DNA of 64,000 nt from the NCBI GenBank assembly GCA_030272155.1, contig CP126200.1, forward strand, positions 2,046,001 to 2,110,000, read 5' to 3'. Positions 10,062 to 21,684 of this stretch are shown piece by piece. Source of the DNA: Tetradesmus obliquus. Its lineage: Eukaryota; Chlorophyta; Chlorophyceae; Sphaeropleales; Scenedesmaceae. Below the pieces are notes generated by a model. That model did not search any database. It was not told the origin of the DNA and was given only the letters and a program-made list of their open reading frames with translations. Position 1 is the stretch's first letter; every line of letters begins with the position of its first letter. A program made the translations under genes and the position numbers.

Positions 10062-11395
10062 GCCCTTAAAATGTTTCTTTGTTAGATTTTCAATATGATG
10101 TGGCGTGCATCTATGTATGTCGTTGCTTTATCCGCGCGCATCAAGCTTGCACAGCACTGCCTACGATACTTGGAGGTTTTCTTTTAGTGGTAGAACGATG
10201 CATACGGTCTCTGAACGACTTTCACATATTATAAACGCTTTTGGATGGCGTGTATATGCGCGGAGCGGTTGCTGAATTCGGTTATGCACAATGCTGTGCG
10301 TGCTACGCGACGTTTGGCACACCACGATGATCAGCCAGCATACTGCCAAATTGAGGTGGTGGAGCCCGAGTATCGGATCATTCTAATCATTTAGGGATGT
10401 TCCATTGAAATGATGAGTTCAAGCGATGGCTGCTGGTGTGACTTTTGAGTTGAGCAGTACCTGCAGAACGTGTGCAGCCCGCTGCAGCTGGGCAGAACCA
10501 CCCCTCTGCAACTTCATTGATGTTCACAGAGAGTTTGATGTGTTATGTTCCACCATCAACATGAACCTACGCATGCAAGTATTGCTTTGAAGACAGCTGT
10601 CAGGATAGCAACTGTCAGGATAGCAACAGCCTTTTTCACAACTGTTCAGACCCAAACCGCCCAGGGCTGAGTGCTCAACACTGTTACGGTACGGTAGTTG
10701 GATGTACTGTACTGTACTGTACTGTACTGTACTGTACTGTACTGTACTGTACTGTACTGTACTGTACTGTACTGTACTGTACGGTACGGTAGTGGGATGT
10801 TGCATGATCAGCCACCTCAGCATCGCAGCTCCAGAACCCGAGCCCAACATCATTGGGGCTGATTTTGCTGTACAAGTGGCTGAGCCATACGTATGGCACG
10901 GATATGTTGTGCTCGGGTTGTGGAACCACACAAGTTGTATGGCGCCACCATGCTACTCACATCCGGTGCGTGTGACATGCAGAAAGGCCATTGTATGGGT
11001 GGTTGACAAATTTGCTTGATTCCAGCAAAGCTTGAGTAGCATGTAGCCTTCGGAAAGGCTGCACGGCACAGCAGCTCAGGATACTTACATGCTTACATGC
11101 CATATGCAAACTCTCTGTCGACAACAGCACTGCTTGCTGCTGAAAGCTGCCTGCTAATATGCTATTCAAGAAGCAGCAGCAGCAGCAGCAGCAGCAGCAA
11201 CTACAACACAAGTGCTGTCACAGGCACATGTGTGCCAGCTGCATGCGTTCAAAGAGTACGCTCGCTATGCGCAGACTTGACAACTGACGCAATACTACTG
11301 TCGATGACTGACTGTTAGTAACAGGCTGCTCATAGCCGACTGTCAGCAACAGTCAGCCCAACCCGCCTGCAAGTAGTAGGGACACATGACGACAG
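10062..11395. other. Intergenic or 5' region of the RDR with a pentanucleotide satellite
   Basis: I see no convincing coding exon. The stretch holds the (ACTGT)n satellite at 10706-10780 and a short CAG run at about 11172-11200. Upstream RDR exons could still hide here. Confidence 0.4.
10687..10800. repeat. (ACTGT)n pentanucleotide satellite, 15 perfect copies, between short direct repeats
   Basis: Fifteen uninterrupted ACTGT units run from 10706 to 10780. Either side carries a near-identical acggtacggtag block followed by tkggatgt (about 10687-10704 and 10781-10800), so the array sits between 18-20 bp direct repeats. Confidence 0.9.
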
Positions 11396-11712
11396 CTAGA
11401 CAAAAGACTTTCTGCTCTGGTGCAAGAATGCTGCTGCCTCTTCAATGGATGCTGTCTCGGGCAAGCGGCCAATGACACAGCACGTGCACGCACGCGCCTG
11501 CACAACAGCCGTGTGTTGCGTCTCAACAGCTGCGCTGTCGCCTGCAGCACCACGTTCAAAAAGCAGCAGCAGCATCAAGTCAAGCTGCCTCCTGCCCAAC
11601 ATTTTGCTGGGTTTCAGAATGCAGTCGACTTCCAACAAGCGAATTGGCAGCAATGCAGCAGCACAGCTATCGCCAAGCGCGGCATCTGAAACATGCAATA
11701 CGCGCGGAGCCG
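11396..11712 (-). CDS. Possible C-terminal exon of an unrecognised protein
   Basis: After an acceptor-like tttcag near 11712 an open frame encodes AALGDSCAAALLPIRLLEVD, then KMLGRRQLDLMLLLLFERG, and ends LPETASIEEAAAFLHQSRKSF before a stop at 11396. Composition looks protein-like and less repetitive than its surroundings. No family recognised. An open stretch at about 12025-11960 (GDSLYTAMRFMIVKLNLL) may be a partner exon, but the phases do not join simply. Confidence 0.3.
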
Positions 11713-12034
11713 AGCCATGTTCTACACGTGCGTTTGGCAGCTGGTTGTACCATGCTGGCAACCAACAACAACAACCATAACTACAGCAAACAGGCAGTGG
11801 TGCCTCCTGTAAACTGAGCCTAAGGTTGAGTGTCAGCATCGGGCTGTACTAGACACAAACCTGGGAGCACACAACGACCAGCACGGAATGCTGCCATCTG
11901 CTGGTAATAATGCTCCACTGCTTCTATACTGCAGCTGAAGCGCATCCCTGTACCTACACAGGAGGTTCAACTTGACAATCATGAACCGCATCGCAGTGTA
12001 AAGCGAGTCGCCCTGCAGCATACTATGCTTCAAT

Positions 12035-13700
12035 ACACAGTGATAGTACTAGTCTACGTATGTACTTTGCCGGCTATAACCAGTACTGCCGGCTTGCGGA
12101 CCATGCAGCAGCCCTGCAGCTTGGCACATCGCAAGCAGCCGGAACACAACAAGCTGACTAACTGGGTGGGCAGTACCCTCACATTGACACTACACACCCA
12201 CCCCCTTACAAACAGCAATCATGGACGCATCTAACACAGAATTAAGGCCCCGGCAAGCCAGCAGCAGCAGCAGCAGCAGGAGCAGCAGCAGCCGCTGCAG
12301 TCAACAGTGCCAGCAGGCTCGACAACTCCAGCCCTGTCACCTGAACCACATTTTTGCTGCACTGCCGCGAGCTTTGCAGCTGCCATCCGTCACACTGCTG
12401 TGCCAAGGAGTGCGTGCCTGCTGCTGCCCCTGTCCTGCAGCCTGTGCATTGAACACTGGCAGCACATCCATACCAAACATGTAGGTGGTATCTCATATCA
12501 CGTGTATGTGTTAGGAGTATGTTGTGTGCGCGGCAACAACCCCCATGTAAAACCACAGCACACTATACACATATATGTGTATCGGTGTCGCGCTGCATGA
12601 GCAGACACCAGCAGCAACACCCACACACTGTGGTTCCTGGCCACCAGACGTGAAGATATATCCACGCGTGCAGTGCTGCAGTGCTGAGCTAGCTAGGCCG
12701 ATTGCTGAGGCTCCTAATCACTTTGCAACAGGCATTGCACATGCATTGCACATGCACTGAACATGCATTGCATATGTAATGCTGTAAATCCGCCAACACC
12801 TACGTCAACACACACACGATACGAGAGTCAACACGACACATCCTCCCTTTTCCTTTCCAAGATCCTTCATCGCTGCATACCCTTGTGCGTTGGGTCACTG
12901 GCATTGAGAGCACAACCATGGATACCATCCCGGCTGATTCACGTGCAGATGTGTTGGGTGCATAGTTGAGCACATAGATAGATAGTTGTATTGGTTGGTG
13001 TATCTGCGAGCATGTGGGCTGGATATGAACGCCTCGATATGCCATGCTCCATATCACAACAGCGAGTGTGTATGCATGTCGTCCACAGAAGAAGCTGCTG
13101 CTTGCAGCTGTGTCCACTGCTGCTGCAGCAGCAGGCGTCGCACAGCGCATGGTCTTGAAGGAAGCAGAACACTGCCACACACCCAACACAGCCCGCGCAG
13201 CCCTGGCTGCAGCTGTAGCAGAAACAAACAATCACCATGCACTGGGAAAACAGTCGTCACAAGCAGCCGTCCAACACCAACGCCCTCGACAACACCTGCT
13301 GCTGCACAATCACCACCAGCACAAGGCTCAACAGCCGTGCCGCTCATGCAGCCAGGCGTTGCACCCATCATGGCTCACAGATAAGCTTGCTCTGCAACAG
13401 CAGGAACAGCACCAGCAACAGACTGCAACTCATCCAACCACTGGCACTGCAGCTGCTTGTTTGGCCCCCACTGCAGACGTTACCCGTGCAGCTGCATCAG
13501 CACAAGACCTTTTGTTGCATATTCTGTGCTTGTGCCTCTTTTACTGCATCGCATTCCATGCAGGGCGTTCAAATGCACGGCATTCAAATGCAAAGCATTC
13601 AATGCACACCATTTGCTGCAAGGCTGTACAGAAGATTGCCTTCGCCCAAACTCAGTGAGTGCCCTGCCACTGCAGCTGCAGGCACGCGGCTCCAGCTGCT
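12035..13700. other. Mostly unassigned stretch between the hypothetical exon and the P450 repeats
   Basis: Open frames exist on both strands: plus 13044-13658, with VSTAAAAAGVAQRMVLKEAE, and minus 12242-12556, ending in an Ala-rich LLALLTAAAAAAP. None shows a family signature or clean splice context. A short repeat of gcattcaaatgca occurs at about 13565-13605. Confidence 0.3.
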
Positions 13701-13704
13701 TACG

Positions 13705-14125
13705 CTGTGCGGGGGCTTGCGGCCAGCCACATGCCCCCCTCCACCTTGAAAGTGAGCCTCATGAACGGCTAGCATTGCATGCCAGCACAAGCAACAGCGG
13801 CAGCAGTAGCAGCGGCAGCTGCTGCTTACGCTGTACGGGGGCTGGCCGCTAGCCACATGCCTCCCTCCACCTCTGTGCTTCAGCAGCAGCTGCGGCCACG
13901 CAGCAGCTGCGGCATCCTAGGTGCTGTGCGGGGGCTTGCGGCCAGCCACATGCCCCCCTCCACCTTGAGGGTGAGCCCCATGAACGCCTCCCTCCACTCA
14001 CAGCACCCTGGCACTGCAGCTGCAGCACAGGAGCTCCGCTGCATGGCGCCTCGCCGCAACACCTGCTGCAGCTGCAGCCACATGCCTCCCTCCACCTTGA
14101 CGCGGAGCCCCATGAACGGCTAGCA
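13705..14125 (-). repeat. Four copies of the P450 C-terminal coding end, beyond the stop codon
   Basis: Downstream of the P450 stop at 14222 the segment encoding LTLKVEGGMWLAASPRTA recurs at about 13715-13760, 13842-13875, 13925-14000 and 14080-14125, separated by CAG/GCA runs. Here the duplicated edge is the end of the coding sequence, not a splice donor. Confidence 0.75.
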
Positions 14126-14139
14126 TTGCATGCCAGCAC

Positions 14140-14195
<56 letters not shown>

Positions 14196-14220
14196 GCAGC
14201 AGCAGCAGCAGCTGCTGCTG
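14140..14220. repeat. (CAG)n immediately after the P450 stop codon
   Basis: A nearly pure CAG run of about 60 bp with a CGG interruption directly follows the P450 stop in sense as CTG. It separates the true C-terminus from its four copies. Confidence 0.85.
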
Positions 14221-14221
14221 C

Positions 14222-17200
14222 CTATGCTGTGCGGGGGCTTGCGGCCAGCCACATGCCCCCCTCCACCTTGAGGGTGAGTGCCAGCATGGAGCGAGCCATG
14301 ACCTCCGCGTGGTCACCCATGCGCGCAGCGGGCCGGAAGCTGCAGCACCAGACAACACACAAAAGAAGAAGAGTGCGGCAGTGCAGTCGTGGTGAGGACG
14401 GCATTGTACGCATGCACGATAGTTGGAGCGCGCTATGACCTCTGCGTGGTCACCTTTGCGCGCAGCAGGCCGGAAGCTGCGGGAACAGGGAAAAGACGAA
14501 TCGAAAGAATCAGTGCAGAGGCGCAAGGCAAAGCTATGACACTGCGGCCATTGTGGCAAGGTGATTGCGGCGAATAGGATACGCGCGGTGCCAGGCAGGA
14601 AGCAATGCCGTTACGAGATCGCAAGCGCAAGGCTTGTGTGTAGCTGTACACAGAAGCTCCGCCTACATGCAGCTCAGTTCATTACTATCGCTTGCCACTC
14701 ACGTGACTGTTGACAGCAGCATTGCCACAGCGCTGCACACCACCACCTGCCCCAGTGCCAGCCCTCCCTCTCAGTCACCAAACCAACCAAATAACAAACA
14801 AAATAACAACATAACGCGTCACTCACGTGAATGTTGACAGCAGCATCGCCACAGCGCTGCGCACCACCACCTGACCCAGTGTCAGCCCTCCCTCTCAGTC
14901 ACCAAACCAAGCAAATAACAAACAAAATAACAACATAACACGCCACTCACGTGAATGTTGACAGCAGCATCGCCACAGCGCTGCGCACCACCACCTGCCC
15001 CAGTGCCAGCCCGATGCAGTTCTTGGGCCCTGAAGAGAATGGCAGGAACCTGGGGGCGCCGCTGACTGGGTCGATGGCCACGTCTGGGTTTTGCCAGCGC
15101 TGGGGTTTGAACTCCCGCGCGTCTGGTCCCCAGGAGCCGCTGTAGTTGTTGACCACGAAGAGTGAGGGGAACACGGTCACACCTGGCGGCACGAGGTAGG
15201 GGCCGATCTTGGTGGGGCGCTCTGTCAGCCTGCAGGGGGACAAGAGTGACATGGAAAGTGCGACAGAAGAGTGAAGAATGAGCGAGGGGAACGAGGTCAC
15301 ACACATACAGCCACAGGGTGTGCCAGTCAAACATTAAAATGATTCACTCACCGCGGTGACGCGGAGGCCCCAGCAGGGTAGAGCCGCATCGCCTCGTTGA
15401 TGACAGCCTCCGGGAATGGCAGCCCCTTCAGCGGGTCAAAGCTCTGACTCAGCATACATTCATGCGAAGCACACAACTCAACTATATCCATTGCCATATA
15501 GCTGCAGGCAAGCAAGAAATATCGCAGCTACAAGTCATCAAGCGCTCACACATACCAACACAGTCAGCCGCAAGCCAGCCAAACAAAGACACTCCCAGAC
15601 ATACTCACCGTGGTGATGCTGATGCGCCGGCAGGGTAGAGCCGCATCGCCTCGTTGATAACAGCCTCCAGGAATGGCAGCCCCTTGAGCGGGCCAACACT
15701 AATTTCACCCCAACGTACATGGACTTGTATGAAATCCCATACCACATAGCTGCAGGCCAGCCATCAAAGCCGGACTGGGCGACTTACACGTCTCAGCACA
15801 GACAGCCGCAAGCCAGCCTAAGCAGACATACTCACCGCGGAGACGCGGAGGCGCCTGCTGGGTAGAGCCGCATCGCCTCGTTAATAACGGCCTCCAGGAA
15901 TGGCAGGCCCTTCAGCGGGTCAAAGCTCTGACTCAGCACATCCAGGGCAGCGTCCAGGTCACCGTTGCAGGGCAGGCCCGCTGCTTTCAGCTCTGCCAGC
16001 AGCTGCGCCTCTGCCTCGGGGTGTGTGGCGATGCAGTAGAGGATCCAGGAGATGGTGTGCGCTGCTGTCTCTGGCGCCATGATCTGCAAGCACGGCGGAA
16101 GCAGTAATCTGTTAGTGTCTGTTGAATCAAAGCTGCGTGATCCAGGATGGTGTGTGCTGCTGTTTCCGGCGCCATGATCTGCAAGCAGCGGGGTAGGGGT
16201 AAGTGCACAGAGGCTGTGAAAATCCAGTGCTTGTTGATGCAGCGGGGTGGCGATGCAGTAGAGGATCCAGGAGATGGTGTGCGCTGCTGTCTCTGGCGCC
16301 ATGATCTGCATGGAAAGGAGTGCAGGCATGTGCACATAAGATGTAGGATTACAGTGATGCTTGATGCAGCAGAGGATCCAGGAGATGGTGTGTGCTGCTG
16401 TCTCTGGCGCCATGATCTGCATGGAAAGGAGTGGAGGCATATGCACATAAGATGTAGGATTACAGTGATGCTTGATGCAGCAGAGGATCCAGGAGATGGT
16501 GTGCGCTGCTGTCTCTGGCGCCATGATCTGCATACATTGTGTTGGGGCAAGCACGTCAGAAAATACAATCTTGTATACTATGTTGATGCAGTAGAGGATC
16601 CAGGAGATGGTGTGCGTTGCTGTCTCTGGCGCCATGAGCTGCAAGCAGCGTAATGGCACACACACACACAAGAAATGAAAAATTCAGTGATGCCTGATGC
16701 AGTAGAGGATCCAGGAGATGGTGGGCGCTGCTGCCTCAGGCGCCATGATCTGCAAGCACAGCGGAAGCAGTAATCCGTGAGTGTCTGCTGAAGCAGAGCT
16801 GTGTGATCCAGGAGATGGTGTGCGCTGCTGTCTCGGGCGCCATGATCTGCAGGGGTTGGTATTCACGCCAAAAGCTCAAAGTGTAATAGCACAAATAAGT
16901 ACCAAAGCAATATATACACAACACGACGCAGTGGTGCTGTGATACGGAAGGCAGAGGCAGGTGCAGGGATTGCACAGGCTGCCAGCCGCACCACCAACCT
17001 CTGTTGGTAACACCCTCAACACAGGACCAACACGCTGCTACCTGTTGATCCCTGCCATGTCCTTTCTGCACTGCGGGCAGTGCACTGCAGGCAATGCAAG
17101 CCAGCCCTGCTCTCACCTGGTTGCCGACCTCTGCCAGCAGCCGCTCCCTGCAGGGCGGCTTGCCTGTGTGCGGGTCCACCAGCCGCCGCAGGCAGGCAGT

Positions 17201-20078
17201 CAGGCTCAAGTCGCTGGGGCCCTCGCTGCAAGATGTGGCAACAGATACAGCACAGTACAATGAAGAACAGACGCAGCACAGTTTGTTAGGCAGGCGTTGA
17301 GGCTTGGGTCATTTGAGCCCTTGCTGCACGGTGCGCAGACAATTTGTCAGACACAGCAAAGCGCAGCGCAGTGTCAGAAAATGTTTGGAACACCAGGCGA
17401 TGCAGGCAGGCGGTCAGGCTCAGGTCACTGGGGCCCTCGCTGCACAGCATGCAGACACCGCGCAGGCAGTGCAATGCAGCACAGTGTTAACACGTTAGAT
17501 AACCGTCATGGCGCTGCCTGCATACTTTCTGAGGGGCGGAGCAAAAGGTGCTGCATGTAAGGTTGCCCTGCTTGTACCACCCTGCTGCCCGCCAGCCGTT
17601 GTCAAAAACAGCCTTCTGGCTGAACAATGAGCAAACAAACCCACCAGCTCTCCCCTTGGCACATGATGGGCTCGTACTCGTTCCGCATCCCATCCATTCT
17701 GCAACCTCTGGTGGTTTGAACCCGTAACAACATCTTTGCAGCAATCTCCAAGTACAACTGATGGAGCTCACCAGCTATGCCACAACTTCCACTGTCCATC
17801 AATACATGCATCCTACATCCAGTCAAAAAACAGCATCTAACAAACCCACCAGCTCTCCACGTGGCGCATGATGGGCTCGTACACCTCATTCGCCAGCCGC
17901 AGCCGCGCCCCCCGCAGCTGCCTGCCGCCGGGTGTGGCCCAGGGCGCCAGGCCGTGAGCCAGCGCCAGCCAGGGCTGAGCAGGGTGGTGGTGCACGATGC
18001 CGATGGCTGTTTCAATGTCTGCTGCTGCCTGCAGGTAGTCAATGCCGCAGGAGGGGGACATGCCAAAGAGGCCCTCCACCTGTCGCGGCACAATTTGAAT
18101 GTTTGAGCAGCAAAAAGTGACAAAAAAGTGACGTATTTGAGTTGTGATGCTGCCTGCAGGTAGTCGATGCCGCAGGAGGCGTCCATGCCAAAGAGGCCCT
18201 CGCAACATGTTTGAATGGTGCGGCAGCAGAAAGTGACAGATTTAGTAACAGATTGGAGTTGTGATGCTGCCTGCAGGTAGTCAATGCCGCAGGAGGGGGA
18301 CATGCCAAAGAGGCCCTCCACCTGTCGCGGCACAATTTGAATGTTTGAGCAGCAAAAAGTGACAAAAAAGTGACGTATTTGAGTTGTGATGCTGCCTGCA
18401 GGTAGTCGATGCCGCAGGAGGCGTCCATGCCAAAGAGGCCCTCGCAACATGTTTGAATGGTGCGGCAGCAGAAAGTGACAGATTTAGTAACAGATTGGAG
18501 TTGTGATGCTGCCTGCAGGTAGTCAATGCCGCAGGAGGGGTCCATGCCAAAGAGGCCCTCCACCTGTCGCAGCACAATTTGAATGTTGCGGCAGCAAAAA
18601 GTGACAAAAAAGTGACAATAAAGTGACATATTTGAGTTGTGATGCTGCCTGCAGGTAGTCAATGCCGCAGGAGGGGTCCATGCCAAAGAGGCCCTCCACC
18701 TGTCACGGCACAATTTGAATGTTGCGGCAGCAAAAACTGACAAAATAATGACAAAAAAGAGTCTGCTGCTGCCTGCAGGTAGTCGATGCCGCAGGAGGGG
18801 TCCATGCCGAAGAGGCCCTCCACCTGTCGCAGCACATTTCGTATGAGGTGGCAGTGCAAAGTGACAGATCATGTAACAGGTTGGAGTTGTGATGCTGCCT
18901 GCAGGTAGTCAATGCCGCAGGAGGGGGACATGCCAAAGAGGCCCTCCACCTGTTGCGGCACAATTTGAATGTTGCGGCGGCTTAAAGTGACAGATTTTGT
19001 AACAGATTGGAGCTGTGATGCTGCCTGCAGGTAGTCGATGCCGCAGGAGGGTCCATGCCAAAGAGGCCCTCCACCTGTTGTGGCACAATTTGAATGTTGC
19101 GGCGGCAAAAAGTGACAGATTTTGTAACAGATTGGAGCTGTGATGCTGCCTGCAGGTAGTCGATGCCGCAGGAGGGGTCCATGCCAAAGAGGCCCTCCAC
19201 CTGTTGCGACGAGGTCAAAACGTAAAGTAATAATGAAAGTAACATATGTGATGCGACAGGTCTTGCATGGTTACACAAGTGGGTACTGCAGGTGTTGTGA
19301 GCAGGGTGGGGGTGGGGGTGCCGTTGTGTGTTGTTTGGCATGTCTGCGTTGTTTGTAGCCGACGCATAGTTCACGCGTGCATGCTCTGCATCTGCTGCTG
19401 CTGCCGCTTTGCCTCATGATTGTTGTTCTGCCAGATGATGCTGTTGAATGTGGGCATTGCATCTGTGCTGATGCGGCATGCTGCACCATGCTGGGACGTG
19501 TCTGGCTAACTTGTTTCATGCCTGATTGTGCCACGTACTGTGCAAAAGCTGCAGCACAACAAGACTGAAAGCAGAATGCATACGCCGCGCCTTACCTGTG
19601 TCTGGATGGCAGCAGCCAGCAGGTGGTGGTCCAGCTGCACATCTGCTGCTGCTGCACACGTCACCTGCGCCACCACACCCTGATCCTGGTCCCGCACACG
19701 CACCACATCAGCATCTGCTGCTGCTGCTGCCGGCGCCTTCAGCTGCAGCTGCTGCTGCTTGCTGATGGCTGCATTGATGCGGTGGCCCACATCGCCATAC
19801 GCCTTGAGCGCTGCTGTGTAGCTGTTGGCAGCAGTGCAGCAGTGCAGCAGTGCAGCAGGGAAGGGTTCATACATGTTTCTTTTCCAAGCGAGAGGGTTTG
19901 GAATTCAGCGGAAGGGTTTTGATCCCAAACAGAATCTATGCGGTGTTTGAGTGATGGTTGCATAACGAGTGATGGCGCAAAGTTTGAACAAAAGTTGCCA
20001 GCTGCAGGAAGTGCCACGTGAAGAAAAGGCAAGCTGAAACCAACAGGTGTGTTGCGGCAGCTGTTATGTGCACAGCCA

Positions 20079-20121
<43 letters not shown>

Positions 20122-20650
20122 TGCTGGTCACTCACTTCTCCCTGTTTGCTGCTGGTGTGTATGCTGGTGACAGGGCCTTGCGCACAGCCACCCACATCTC
20201 CTCATTCTGCTCAGTGAGGATGCTGCAGGATACAGCAGGCAGTGCAGCAGCACATGTCAGTCATTTTGCTTGTAAGCAAGCAAGCAAGCAGGCAAGCTGT
20301 GTTGCCTCTCAACCACATCTTCTCATTCTGCCCAGTGAGGATGCTGCAGGACACAGCAGGCAATGCAAAAACAGGGTAGCTTAGGTGAGTCGTGTTGCCC
20401 GTAAGGCAAGCAGGCTGTGCTGCCATTGAGTCTTTTGATCAGTGCGCTACATACAATGCACCGCAAGGGAGGACACATATCTTGGCAAGTACTGCCCCTG
20501 CACACCGCTACTCCCGCTCCTGCGTATTGCTTTCAAAGCTGCTGCTAGTCACACCTCCTGCAGCTGCCAGCTGCTGCTGCTGCTGCTGCTGCAAGCTGAC
20601 GGCTGCTCATTGCCACTGCTGCTGCCGCAGGCTGCCGGCTGCCCCTAGCC

Positions 20651-20688
<38 letters not shown>

Positions 20689-21684
20689 GCCTGCGCACCT
20701 GTGGTGGCCGTGCAGTCCTGTGGCCTTGTCAAAGACGCTGTACTCTGGCTGCTTGCGGGGCACATTGTCCGGCCCAGTGCGCGCTGCAGCACAGCAGCAG
20801 GCAGCACAGACAACAGCAGACAGCAGGCCAGCCACAGCACAAGGTTCAAAGCTGCGCTCACAGGTGAGCGGCACTACCTTACATGTGTGCCAGGCGATTA
20901 CGTTGTGCGCACATAACACTTGTGCGGCAATGTGGTTGATACGTACAGACACAATGACACCCCAGCAAACATGAAGCAGCAGCAGAGGTGAACCCCAGAC
21001 CGTTGCGAAGATGCCAAGCTGCAGACTCACCCAGGATGCTTTGTGTGATGGCGGGGTCAGACACGATGATGAATCGCATGTGAGGGATGCTCACACGTAG
21101 CACCGGCTCCTTTGTGGCGTCGTGGAACTTGAGGAACCACTGCGTGAAGTCCTTGTGCATCCAGTACAGCAGCAGGTGCCCTGCACACAACAAACATTGA
21201 GCAAATGAAGAGGCACGGGCATGTGGTTGCAAGAGGAGCAGCGGTTGCATCAGGGTAGGAGTCATGCTGTCACTGCATGCAAGGCGCAGAGTGACACCAC
21301 AGGATGCCGGATTGACAGCTGTCGGCAGCCATACACAGCTGCACAGCTGCACACAGCTGCATAGCTGCTGGCATGCCATTAGAAGCCTACCCTTCAGGCA
21401 GCAGGCAGCATTTTTGGCAGTGACACTGCTCTGCAAGCGCTGTGTAACCAGCAGCAAAACTGCTGCAGTACGACCTTTGGGTACACAGCAAACTCACCAA
21501 GCACAGGCACCGAGTTTGGTGCCATGGGGATCTTGTGCATATCATATCTGAGTCGAATCCACAGCCACTCTGCAAACACTGCACTGACCAGCACCACCAG
21601 CAGTGAGCAGAGCACCACGCCCCAGCTTGAAAGCCCGCTTGCGACTGCTGCGTTACTAAGCATATTTTGCAGGCCCTGCAGCAT
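14222..21684 (-). CDS. Cytochrome P450 monooxygenase, membrane anchored
   Basis: Ten exons join without a phase error to 572 aa: 21684-21498, 21180-21031, 20783-20699, 20222-20136, 19821-19596, 18079-17850, 17225-17117, 16083-15836, 15229-14951, 14339-14222. The N-terminus has one membrane helix (WGVVLCSLLVVLVSAVFAEW) then a basic/Pro hinge (MHKIPMAPNSVPVLG), as in ER-type P450s. The I-helix reads MAPETAAHTISW (about residues 360-371), K-helix ExxR is EAMR (E427, R430), and the haem loop is FLPFSSGPKNCIGLALGQ with thiolate Cys near 512. Length fits the family. Residues 180-240 carry an Ala/Gln-rich insertion. It would use O2 and a P450 reductase at the ER or plastid membrane. The substrate cannot be read and I do not assign a CYP family. 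The gene is crowded with partial exon copies, so automatic models may mis-splice it. Confidence 0.93.
14410..14492 (-). repeat. Upstream copy of the 5' edge of the P450 last exon
   Basis: A copy of the gcag acceptor plus FRPAARKGDHAEVIARS lies 70 bp before the real last exon (14339, FRPAARMGDHAEVMARS). Confidence 0.75.
14700..14892 (-). repeat. Two downstream copies of the P450 haem-exon 3' edge
   Basis: The codons for LGQVVVRSAVAMLLST and the gtgagt donor of exon 15229-14951 are repeated twice in a unit of about 120 bp. Intron sequence between copies (AACAAACAAAATAACAACAT) is repeated too. Confidence 0.8.
15350..15700 (-). repeat. Two downstream copies of the P450 ExxR-exon 3' edge
   Basis: Copies at about 15350-15445 and 15605-15700 re-encode LPFLEAVINEAMRLYPAGA and the gtgagt donor of exon 16083-15836. 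Each would look like a valid exon end to a gene finder. Confidence 0.8.
16120..16858 (-). repeat. Seven upstream copies of the P450 I-helix exon 5' edge
   Basis: The acceptor plus codons for IMAPETAAHTISWILYCI recurs seven times before the full exon at 16083, at spacings of about 95-130 bp (acceptors near 16181, 16310, 16420, 16530, 16638, 16751 and 16851). Two copies have drifted (PEAAAPTI; ELMAPE). Confidence 0.85.
17295..17450 (-). repeat. Two upstream copies of the 5' edge of P450 exon 17225-17117
   Basis: One clear copy encodes SEGPSDLSLTACLHRLV at about 17390-17450. A weaker one lies at 17295-17345. Confidence 0.7.
17635..17700 (-). repeat. Downstream copy of the 3' edge of P450 exon 18079-17850
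   Basis: NEYEPIMCQGES with a gtgggt donor repeats the real exon end NEVYEPIMRHVES at 17850-17895. Confidence 0.75.
18145..19215 (-). repeat. Nine upstream copies of the 5' edge of P450 exon 18079-17850, partly as 240-bp dimers
   Basis: Units of about 120 bp re-encode VEGLFGMDPSCGIDYLQAAS behind a cag acceptor in most copies; two lack it. The block from about 18036 to 18275 is repeated, apparently without change, at 18276-18515, so two monomers were copied together as a 240-bp unit. Other copies have drifted more. Confidence 0.85.
20077..20121. repeat. (CTG)n next to a P450 donor
   Basis: On the P450 strand this is a CAG run starting about 15 bp after the donor of exon 20222-20136. Confidence 0.85.
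20320..20360 (-). repeat. Upstream copy of the 5' edge of P450 exon 20222-20136
   Basis: A copy of the ctgcag acceptor plus ILTGQNEKMW lies 120 bp before the real ILTEQNEEMW exon. Confidence 0.7.

Noticed and set aside
9366-10085. Long plus-strand Leu- or Cys-rich frames opposite the RDR N-terminus
   Set aside because: They are antisense readings of CAG runs. The minus frame joins the RDR exons in phase.
16120-16860. Possibility of several tandem P450 genes
   Set aside because: Only the I-helix edge is repeated. There is a single haem exon and a single N-terminus, so this is one gene with duplicated exon edges.
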